From Alphaproteobacteria bacterium (GTDB taxonomy: Bacteria; Pseudomonadota; Alphaproteobacteria; Micropepsales; Micropepsaceae), in the NCBI GenBank assembly GCA_947373775.1, contig CANBZE010000158.1, positions 1 through 5,525 of the forward strand: a stretch of 5,525 nt of DNA, read 5' to 3'. The notes beneath the pieces were generated by a model. That model was not told the DNA's origin and ran no database searches. It saw nothing but the letters and a program-made list of their open reading frames with translations. Shown here piece by piece: positions 1 through 4,848 of the stretch (its first letter is position 1; each line of letters starts with the position of its first letter). The translations under genes were made by a program, and so were the position numbers.

Positions 1-296
1 CTGTGGGCAATGCCGCGCCCTGCGGTCATCCAGTTGACATCGCCCGGCCTGATCTCCTGCACCGTGCCCAATGTGTCGCGGTGCATCTGCGAGCCGTCAA
101 ACAGGTAGGTGACGGTGGCAAGACCGATATGGGGGTGCGGCCGCACATCGATGCCCTTGCCGGGCGCGAAATCGACGGGTCCGAAATAATCGAAGAAGAC
201 GAAAGGTCCGATGCTGCGCCGCGCAATTTGCGGCAGCAGGCGGGTGACGAAAAATCCGTCGCCCAGGTCGTGTGCTTTTCCGGTGATGGGGATCAT
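1..296 (-). CDS. Pirin family protein (cupin fold), N-terminal part, cut by window edge
   Basis: Pirins are bicupin proteins that bind one iron in the N-terminal cupin. Bacterial members include quercetin 2,3-dioxygenases and redox or stress regulators, so the exact role here is open. Reading from the ATG at 296-294, 98 complete codons are visible, starting [20 protein letters not shown]. The segment [15 protein letters not shown] (residues 26-40) is the typical pirin opening. RPHPHIG (52-58) carries two iron-ligand histidines, His54 and His56. GRGIAH (93-98) brings the third at His98, and the glutamate ligand expected two residues later lies outside the window. An in-frame TAG four codons upstream excludes a longer start. 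The full protein is normally about 230-300 residues, so well over half is missing. The gene is divergent from the MBL pair with a 64-bp gap. Family assignment is firm; substrate is unknown. Confidence 0.93.
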   Translation of the reverse strand, partial: MIPITGKAHDLGDGFFVTRLLPQIARRSIGPFVFFDYFGPVDFAPGKGIDVRPHPHIGLATVTYLFDGSQMHRDTLGTVQEIRPGDVNWMTAGRGIAH

Positions 297-360
297 GGCG
301 TCAGCCTAGCCGCACGGGCGCAAAAGCTCTAGTCTGCGCGAAAATAATCAGGAGGGGTTC
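297..360. promoter_or_regulatory. Short divergent intergenic region between pirin and first MBL gene
   Basis: These 64 bp must hold the 5' signals for both the leftward pirin gene and the rightward MBL pair, unless one is expressed otherwise. The right part is A/T-richer (around 341-349) just before the ribosome binding site. An AATAAT at 343-348 lies too close to the start codon to be a convincing -10 box for a leadered mRNA, and no good -35 partner is visible. I see no clear operator. Confidence 0.4.
350..357 (+). promoter_or_regulatory. Strong Shine-Dalgarno site of the first MBL gene
   Basis: AGGAGGGG ends three bases before the ATG at 361, so the AGGAGG core has a five-base spacing. It is the strongest ribosome binding site in the window and fixes the start of the first MBL gene. 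Confidence 0.85.
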
Positions 361-1455
361 ATGCTGCGCAAGTTTTTGACATCGGTCGGCTTTGCCGCGT
401 TGCTGGCGGGTCCGGCCACGGCCAAGGACGACGCCCTGCAGATGGTGTCCATTGATGTCGAAGGCGGCGGCGGCACCTTGTTCGTCACGCCGGACGGCAA
501 GTCGCTGCTGATCGATACCGGCAACCCCGAAGTCAGCCGCGCCACCGGCGACCATCCCAGCTCCGAGCGCATCGTGGCGGCGGCTCATGCGCTGGGCTTG
601 AAGAAGATCGATTATCTCCTGATCACCCATTATCACGGCGACCATATCGGCGGCTTTGAGGGCCTGCTGGCGCGCATTCCCATTGGCACGGTGATCGATC
701 ATGGCGAGAACCGCGAGACCAAAGCCTCGCCCGCGCCCAATGCGCCGGAAATCGATGTGAAGAACCCGCCGCCCGGCTCCAGCGCTTTCGGTTATCGTCA
801 CTATGTCGAGTTGATCGGCAAGCGGCCGCATATCGTGGCCAAGCCCGGCCAGGTGTTTCATATCGGCGGCATGACCGTCACCATCGTGATGGCCGACGCC
901 CAGCCGATCGCCAAGCCGCTTGCGGGCGCGGGCGAAGCGAACCCGTCCTGCGCCGGCATGGAAGCCATGGCCAACAATGGCGGCGAAGAAAATGCGCGCT
1001 CCACCGCTTCGGTGATTTCCTGGGGCAAGGCGAAGATCGCCGCCTTTGGCGACCTGACCTGGGACCGCGAGAAGGATCTGTTCTGCCCCACCGACAGGAT
1101 CGGCAAGGTGGATGTGTATCTGGCCACCCATCACGGCACCGGCCTGTCGGGCAGCCCGGCGGCGGTCAATGCGCTGGCGCCCATCGTGACCATTATGGGC
1201 AATTCGGCGCGCAAGGGCGCCGACGCCGTGCGCATGCAAACCATCAAGGCCAGCCCGCGTAACCAGGGCATCTGGCAGCTTCACACCACCACGGTCAGCG
1301 CTGACATCAACGGCCCGGCCGAGATGATCGCCAATGAAAGCACCGACCAGGCCAAGGACAAGTTCTTTGCCCTGCGGCTGCGCATCCAGAAGAACGGTGA
1401 AGTCACCATCATCAATGAGCGCAATGGTTTCAACAAGACCTATGGGGCGAAATAG
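361..1455 (+). CDS. Secreted MBL-fold metallohydrolase, ComEC C-terminal-domain-like (copy 1)
   Basis: This is a 364-residue exported protein of the metallo-beta-lactamase superfamily. Residues 1-21 look like a Sec signal peptide: Lys/Arg at 3-4, a hydrophobic core, and PATA before a probable cleavage near 21. The mature part opens with SIDVEGGGGTLFVTP and LLIDTG (30-53), the first strands of the fold. The metal motif HYHGDH is at 90-95 (His90, His92, Asp94, His95). FGD follows at 229-231 (Asp231 is the expected bridging ligand), then THHGTG at 256-261. The order HxHxDH, GD, HHG matches the MBL domain that ends ComEC/Rec2, but the ComEC membrane domain is absent, so this is a free periplasmic or secreted enzyme. 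Cys197 and Cys242 are conserved in copy 2 and could form a disulfide. The C-terminus carries NERNGFNKTY. Related proteins are often annotated as competence proteins, but substrate and role are unknown; nuclease, phosphodiesterase and lactonase are all possible. Confidence 0.9.
   Translation: MLRKFLTSVGFAALLAGPATAKDDALQMVSIDVEGGGGTLFVTPDGKSLLIDTGNPEVSRATGDHPSSERIVAAAHALGLKKIDYLLITHYHGDHIGGFEGLLARIPIGTVIDHGENRETKASPAPNAPEIDVKNPPPGSSAFGYRHYVELIGKRPHIVAKPGQVFHIGGMTVTIVMADAQPIAKPLAGAGEANPSCAGMEAMANNGGEENARSTASVISWGKAKIAAFGDLTWDREKDLFCPTDRIGKVDVYLATHHGTGLSGSPAAVNALAPIVTIMGNSARKGADAVRMQTIKASPRNQGIWQLHTTTVSADINGPAEMIANESTDQAKDKFFALRLRIQKNGEVTIINERNGFNKTYGAK
1444..1447 (+). promoter_or_regulatory. Weak Shine-Dalgarno-like GGGG for MBL copy 2, inside the end of copy 1
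   Basis: GGGG sits nine bases before the ATG at 1457, within the last codons of copy 1. It is much weaker than the site at 350. Copy 2 is therefore probably read by ribosomes finishing copy 1 (translational coupling across a one-base gap). An in-frame ATG at 1442 is possible but has no ribosome binding site. Confidence 0.4.
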
Positions 1456-1456
1456 C

Positions 1457-2593
1457 ATGATCCGCAAAATTCTGGCTGCCGCGTTGCTGACATCAGCGCT
1501 GACGATTCCGACGGTCGCTGCCGAAGGCACCCTCAAGATCGTGTCTATCGATGTGGAAGGCGGCGGCGGCACCTTGTTCGTCACGCCGGAAGGCAAGTCG
1601 CTGCTGATCGATTCCGGCTGGCCGGGCGGCGCCGGCCTGTTGCCGTCGCCCGACGGCGCCCAGAACAGCGCCGACCGCATTGCGGCTGCGGCCAAGAAGC
1701 TGGGCCTGACCAGGATCGATTATGTGATCACCACGCATTATCACATGGACCATGTCGGCGGCATCCAGGAGCTGGTGAAACGCATCCCGGTCGATACCTT
1801 CATCGATCATGGTCCCAATTCCGAACATCTGGCGCCGGGCGAGAAAGTGCCGCCGGACCTGGCGGGCGGTGCGCCGGACCAGCTCTATCCGAAATATTTG
1901 GAGACCATAAAGGGGCACAAACACATCGTCGCCAAGGCGGGGCAGGTGATCCAGATCGGCTCCATGATCGACACTATCGTCTCCAGTGATGGCGTGACCC
2001 TGGCCAAGCCGCTGGCGGGCGCCGGTCAGCCGGTTGCCGCCTGCAACACGGCGGAAAGCAAAAGCGAGAAGCCGGTCGGCGGCGAGGAGAACCGGCGCTC
2101 AGTCGCCTCGCTGCTGCGCTTCGGCAAGGTCTCCATTGCCATGTTCGGCGATCTTTCCTGGGACAAGGAGCGCGAATTGTCCTGCCCCGTCGGCAAGCTG
2201 GGTCATGTCAGCCTGTTGATCGTCACCCAGCACGGGTCGAATATTTCCAGCAACCCGGCTTCCATCGCCGACATGCACCCCGACATCGCCCTGATGGGCA
2301 TGGGCGGCAAGAAGGGCGGTGACGCCGATCCGATCAAGGTGATCAAGGCATCACCGGGGCTGATAGGTTTCTGGCAGACCCATGAAAGCTTCGCTCATCC
2401 GGAATGGAGCGGCGACAAGAACATGATCGCCAATCTCAATCCGCCCGCCGCGGCCATCGCCGGCCATGCCAAGCAGATGTTCACCTCGCCCCCGGACGAG
2501 GGCCATGCCATCCATGCCGAGATCACAAAGGACGGCAAGGTCACCATGACCAACGACCGCAACGGCTTCAGCAAGACCTATCAGGTCAAGTAG
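1457..2593 (+). CDS. Secreted MBL-fold metallohydrolase, ComEC C-terminal-domain-like (copy 2)
   Basis: This 378-residue paralogue of the preceding gene begins one base after its stop, so the two are almost certainly one transcript. The reading frame is open back to 1334, but I place the start at 1457. From there a signal peptide begins (MIRKILAAAL, probable cleavage near residues 21-22), and residues 1-36 align with copy 1 without a gap. The fold opens with SIDVEGGGGTLFVTP and LLIDSG. The metal motif HYHMDH is at 94-99 and FGD is at 230-232. The motif that reads HHG in copy 1 reads QHGS here (Gln258, His259), an unusual loss of the first His. Cys196 and Cys243 match the cysteine pair of copy 1. 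The C-terminal region after MIAN is longer than in copy 1, yet both end in the shared motif, here NDRNGFSKTY. The protein may be an active enzyme of changed specificity or metal content; function is unknown. Confidence 0.9.
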   Translation: MIRKILAAALLTSALTIPTVAAEGTLKIVSIDVEGGGGTLFVTPEGKSLLIDSGWPGGAGLLPSPDGAQNSADRIAAAAKKLGLTRIDYVITTHYHMDHVGGIQELVKRIPVDTFIDHGPNSEHLAPGEKVPPDLAGGAPDQLYPKYLETIKGHKHIVAKAGQVIQIGSMIDTIVSSDGVTLAKPLAGAGQPVAACNTAESKSEKPVGGEENRRSVASLLRFGKVSIAMFGDLSWDKERELSCPVGKLGHVSLLIVTQHGSNISSNPASIADMHPDIALMGMGGKKGGDADPIKVIKASPGLIGFWQTHESFAHPEWSGDKNMIANLNPPAAAIAGHAKQMFTSPPDEGHAIHAEITKDGKVTMTNDRNGFSKTYQVK

Positions 2594-2924
2594 CCAGGGG
2601 AAGCACGAAGCCGCCGGCGGCGTCGCGCGCCAGCGGCCGTGCCCACTTGATCGCATCGCAGGGCAGGGCACCGTAAAGATGCGGGAAGTCTTCGTTGCGC
2701 GTCGCGCTGTGTTCCCATTTCAGAGCCGCGCTCAACGCTTCGGCGGCGACAGCCACCAGCATCAAGTCATCCTGTCCGGCATAATAGAGCCGCAAGGTTT
2801 CAGCCAGCTGGGCGGCGGTGGAGAAATGCAGAAAGCCGTCGGCCTTGTCATGGGCTGAGCCGTGATAGTCGCCGCTCTCGGCTTCCCATTGCGCGCGCGG
2901 CACGATCTTGTAGATCAGGCTCAC
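2586..2924 (-). CDS. DUF952 family protein
   Basis: This small soluble protein of 112 residues has a typical full length for the DUF952 family, whose biochemical function is not known to me. Family hallmarks run in order: LIYKIVPRAQW (3-13), YHGSAHDKADGFLHFST (20-36), DDLMLVAV (52-59), KWEHS (69-73) and FPHLYGAL (80-87). There is no signal peptide or membrane segment. I start it at the GTG (2924-2922), because family members begin just before xxIYKI and this codon overlaps the TGA of the upstream gene as GTGA. A GGGGA four bases before the GTG could serve as ribosome binding site. The frame is open further upstream, but that stretch is the shadow of the membrane-protein gene. It is last in the tldD unit, and its TGA (2588-2586) overlaps the 3' end of the convergent MBL copy 2. 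Confidence 0.88.
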   Translation of the reverse strand: MSLIYKIVPRAQWEAESGDYHGSAHDKADGFLHFSTAAQLAETLRLYYAGQDDLMLVAVAAEALSAALKWEHSATRNEDFPHLYGALPCDAIKWARPLARDAAGGFVLPLAT

Positions 2925-3172
2925 TCGTCCCCGCTGCGCCAGCGCCAGCCGCCTTCGGTCTTGCGATAGGCGATAAGGATGAACGCGCCCAGGTTGATGG
3001 CGATACCCAGCACCATCCAGACAACACGCAGGGCGTTGTCGCGGATCGCAGGCCCCAGCAACACCACGCCGAACAGGGCCGCGCAGCTGGCGACAGTCAG
3101 CGCCCAACCCTGCCAGGTGTTGGGCGTGGCGCCGTAGCCGAACGTCTTTTGCCGGAACCAGTATTGGGGCAT
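2921..3172 (-). CDS. Small two-helix inner-membrane protein of unknown function
   Basis: This 83-residue protein starts MPQYWFRQKTFGYGATPNTW. The N-terminal stretch, with aromatic and basic residues then GYGATPNTWQGW (12-23), resembles small uncharacterised membrane proteins I recall from alphaproteobacteria. Two hydrophobic segments follow, about residues 24-43 and 47-69, joined by a short loop with Arg44 and Asp45. The C-terminal tail is charged (YRKTEGGWRWRSGDE). The ATG at 3172-3170 shares its A with the TGA of tldD (TGATG), and AGGCGG four bases upstream is a good ribosome binding site, so I prefer it to the TTG one codon earlier. Its own TGA overlaps the DUF952 GTG. Translation of all three genes is thus likely coupled. 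No enzymatic motif is visible, and a link to TldD activity is only suggested by position. Confidence 0.85.
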   Translation of the reverse strand: MPQYWFRQKTFGYGATPNTWQGWALTVASCAALFGVVLLGPAIRDNALRVVWMVLGIAINLGAFILIAYRKTEGGWRWRSGDE

Positions 3173-4599
3173 CAAGCCGCCTGCGCAGTGCCGCCGACCG
3201 TCAGCCCGTCCAGCCGCAAGGTCGGCTGGCCCACGCCCACCGGCACGCTCTGGCCGTTCTTGCCGCAGGTGCCGATACCGGTGTCCAGCTTCATGTCATT
3301 GCCGATCATGGAGACACGGGTCAGCGACTCCGGCCCCGAACCGATCAGGGTTGCGCCCTTGATCGGTGCGCCCAGCTTGCCGTCCTCGATCTGGTAGGCC
3401 TCGGTGCAGCTGAAGACGAACTTGCCGTTGGTGATGTCCACCTGGCCGCCGCCGAAGTTGCTGGCATAGATGCCCTTCTTCACGCTCGACAGGATTTCGG
3501 TCGGGTCCTTGTCGCCGCCCAGCATGTAGGTGTTGGTCATGCGCGGCATCACCGGCGAGGCATAGGACTGGCGGCGGCCATTACCAGTCGCGGCCACGCC
3601 CATCAGCCGGGCATTCTGCCGGTCCTGCATATAGCCCTTCAGGATTCCGTCCTCGATCAGCACCGTGCGGCTGGTCGGCGTGCCTTCATCATCGATCGAC
3701 AGCGAACCGCGCCGTCCATCGATAGTGCCGTCATCCACCACCGTCACGCCGGGGGCGGCGACGCGCTCGCCCAGCAATCCGGCGAAGGCCGATGTCTTCT
3801 TGCGGTTGAAGTCGCCTTCCAGCCCGTGACCGATGGCTTCGTGCAAAAGGATGCCGGGCCAGCCCGGTCCCAGCACCACCGTCATCTCGCCGGCAGGCGC
3901 GGGGATGGAGCTGAGGTTGACCAGCGCCTGGCGCAGCGCCTCGTCGATCGCGCCCTGCCAGTAATCGGCGTCGAGATAGATTTCATAGCCGCCGCGGCCG
4001 CCGCCGCCGAAGCTGCCGGATTCCTGCCGTCCATCCTGTTCCACCACCACCGAGACACTGAGCCGGACAAGGGGGCGGATGTCGGAATAACTCTCGCCGC
4101 CGGCGCGGATGATCTCGATGCGTTGCCATTCGCCCGACAGGCTGGCCGATACCTGGCGCACCCGGCTGTCCTTTGCTCTCGCATAGGCGTTCATCTCTTC
4201 CAGCAACTTGACCTTCTTCTCAAATCCCGCGGTCTGCAGCGGATCGATGTCGGTATAGAGCTTGACGTTGCTGCGGGCCGGCGCGCCCGCCGCGGTGCCG
4301 GAATAGCCGTGGGCGACGGCGCGCACCGTGCTGGCGGCGCGCGTGATGGCGTCCTCGGAGATGTCGGAGGCATGGGCATAGCCGGTGGCTTCCCCCGCCA
4401 CCGCCCGCAGGCCGAAGCCCTGGCTGGTGTCGAAGGTGGCGGCTTTCAGCCGGCCATCGTCGAAGCTGAACGATTCGGACTGGCTGTATTCCAGGTACAA
4501 TTCCCCGTCGTCCGCGCCCTTCAGCGCCTGGTCCACAGTTTGCTGCACCCGCCCACGGTCCATGCCGGTACGGGAGAAGAAAAGATCGGCTGCGGCCAT
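3172..4599 (-). CDS. tldD: Metalloprotease TldD (TldD/TldE complex subunit)
   Basis: TldD is the catalytic zinc subunit of the cytoplasmic TldD/TldE(PmbA) protease, which in E. coli trims the microcin B17 leader, helps degrade the CcdA antitoxin, and cleaves unfolded peptides. The 475-residue product is close to the 481 of E. coli. The N-terminal domain shows DDGELYLEYSQSESFSFDDG and FGLRAVAGEATGYAHASD. A glycine-rich SFGGGGRGGYEIYLD lies mid-protein. The catalytic HEAIGHGLEGDFNRK begins at His253, giving the HExxxH residues His253, Glu254 and His258. Cys445 in GTCGKNGQSVPVGVGQP is the third zinc ligand known from E. coli TldD. All active-site residues are therefore present. The ATG at 4599 is chosen because GGAGA lies five bases upstream; the frame is open for 45 more codons but those show no family similarity. 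It leads a three-gene unit and is divergent from coxB. TldE/PmbA is not in the window. Confidence 0.97.
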   Translation of the reverse strand: MAAADLFFSRTGMDRGRVQQTVDQALKGADDGELYLEYSQSESFSFDDGRLKAATFDTSQGFGLRAVAGEATGYAHASDISEDAITRAASTVRAVAHGYSGTAAGAPARSNVKLYTDIDPLQTAGFEKKVKLLEEMNAYARAKDSRVRQVSASLSGEWQRIEIIRAGGESYSDIRPLVRLSVSVVVEQDGRQESGSFGGGGRGGYEIYLDADYWQGAIDEALRQALVNLSSIPAPAGEMTVVLGPGWPGILLHEAIGHGLEGDFNRKKTSAFAGLLGERVAAPGVTVVDDGTIDGRRGSLSIDDEGTPTSRTVLIEDGILKGYMQDRQNARLMGVAATGNGRRQSYASPVMPRMTNTYMLGGDKDPTEILSSVKKGIYASNFGGGQVDITNGKFVFSCTEAYQIEDGKLGAPIKGATLIGSGPESLTRVSMIGNDMKLDTGIGTCGKNGQSVPVGVGQPTLRLDGLTVGGTAQAA

Positions 4600-4604
4600 G
4601 TCGG

Positions 4605-4609
4605 TCTCC
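4605..4609 (-). promoter_or_regulatory. Shine-Dalgarno site deciding the tldD start
   Basis: On the minus strand GGAGA precedes the ATG at 4599 by five bases. It supports the 475-residue start over upstream in-frame starts. Confidence 0.7.
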
Positions 4610-4643
4610 GGTGCGCGGCAAAAAGCCCCGCGAATTGCGTGTT

Positions 4644-4673
4644 TGGCCCCTAGATATCGGGGTAAAGGGGCCA
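4644..4673. repeat. Inverted repeat, 8-bp arms, in the tldD upstream region
   Basis: The arms TGGCCCCT (4644-4651) and AGGGGCCA (4666-4673) are perfect reverse complements separated by 14 bases. The loop contains GATATC and a second GGGG (4659-4662) that could pair with the CCCC of the left arm instead, giving a competing hairpin. It lies 45 bp upstream of the tldD ATG and overlaps the tentative tldD promoter. No T-run follows on either strand, so it is more likely an operator or leader structure than a terminator. Confidence 0.5.
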
Positions 4674-4782
4674 TTGGACAAGGCGGGGCGGGGTTCCTTG
4701 GGACTGAGCCCGTTCGGTCTTCTTGGCCGTCCACAGGGACGTGCCATAAGGTCGCAATGACTTTAAGGGCTTAACCCCTCTA

Positions 4783-4817
4783 AATCCCCGCCAAGAATCT
4801 GAAAAAGGGCGGGGATT
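4783..4817. repeat. Inverted repeat, 10-bp arms, just upstream of coxB
   Basis: AATCCCCGCC (4783-4792) and GGCGGGGATT (4808-4817) are perfect reverse complements around a 15-base A-rich loop. The element ends 31 bases before the coxB ATG. It would form a stable hairpin in a coxB leader mRNA, or act as a two-fold symmetric operator. It lacks a T-tract on either strand, which argues against an intrinsic terminator. Confidence 0.6.
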
Positions 4818-4836
4818 CCACCGCCTGGTTTATTGC

Positions 4837-4840
4837 GAGG
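4837..4840 (+). promoter_or_regulatory. Shine-Dalgarno site of coxB
   Basis: GAGG ends eight bases before the ATG at 4849, a good spacing. This supports the start that gives an intact signal peptide. Confidence 0.65.
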
Positions 4841-4848
4841 TCGCGAGC

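Larger units (their letters stand above)
4600..4848. promoter_or_regulatory. Divergent tldD/coxB intergenic region
   Basis: This 249-bp stretch has no credible gene and must carry the 5' signals of both tldD (leftward) and coxB (rightward). It is rich in runs of four C or G and holds two inverted repeats, listed separately. It also contains the small palindrome TTAAG-GG-CTTAA at 4763-4774. On the minus strand TTGTCC (4681-4676) and GATATC (4658-4653) are spaced 17 bp apart and could be a weak promoter for tldD, matching consensus only partly. I could not identify a coxB promoter with any confidence. Confidence 0.6.

Noticed and set aside
343..348. AATAAT as a -10 promoter box for MBL copy 1
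   Set aside because: It would place the transcript start within the ribosome binding site, and there is no -35 match at the right distance.
1334..1456. N-terminal extension of MBL copy 2 by 41 codons
   Set aside because: It lies inside the coding region of copy 1, would bury the signal peptide, and the gap-free alignment of both copies from their ATG codons supports 1457.
301..1695. Long open frame of 464 codons on the minus strand, antisense to both MBL genes
   Set aside because: The plus-strand frames have signal peptides, ordered metal motifs and paralogy. The minus frame spans the boundary of two genes and shows no recognisable domain; long antisense frames are common in GC-rich coding DNA.
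2610..2621. Palindrome GCCGCCGGCGGC near the convergent gene ends as a terminator
   Set aside because: It has no loop and no T-run, lies inside the DUF952 coding region, and encodes ordinary Ala/Gly codons.
2925..3107. Upstream extension of the DUF952 frame
   Set aside because: This stretch is the shadow of the 83-residue membrane-protein gene in another frame, and DUF952 proteins begin right before the IYKI motif.
3988..4018. CCG-rich repeat-like tract within tldD
   Set aside because: It encodes the conserved glycine-rich SFGGGGRGG segment of TldD in GC-rich codons and is not an independent repeat.
3826..4653. Open frame of 275 codons on the plus strand, antisense to tldD
   Set aside because: tldD on the minus strand is complete with catalytic residues; the plus frame has the Ala/Gly/Arg/His-rich composition of a GC-rich shadow and no ribosome binding site I can see.
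4600..4734. N-terminal extension of TldD by 45 residues
   Set aside because: The extension lacks family similarity, would make the protein longer than usual, and a good GGAGA site precedes the ATG at 4599.
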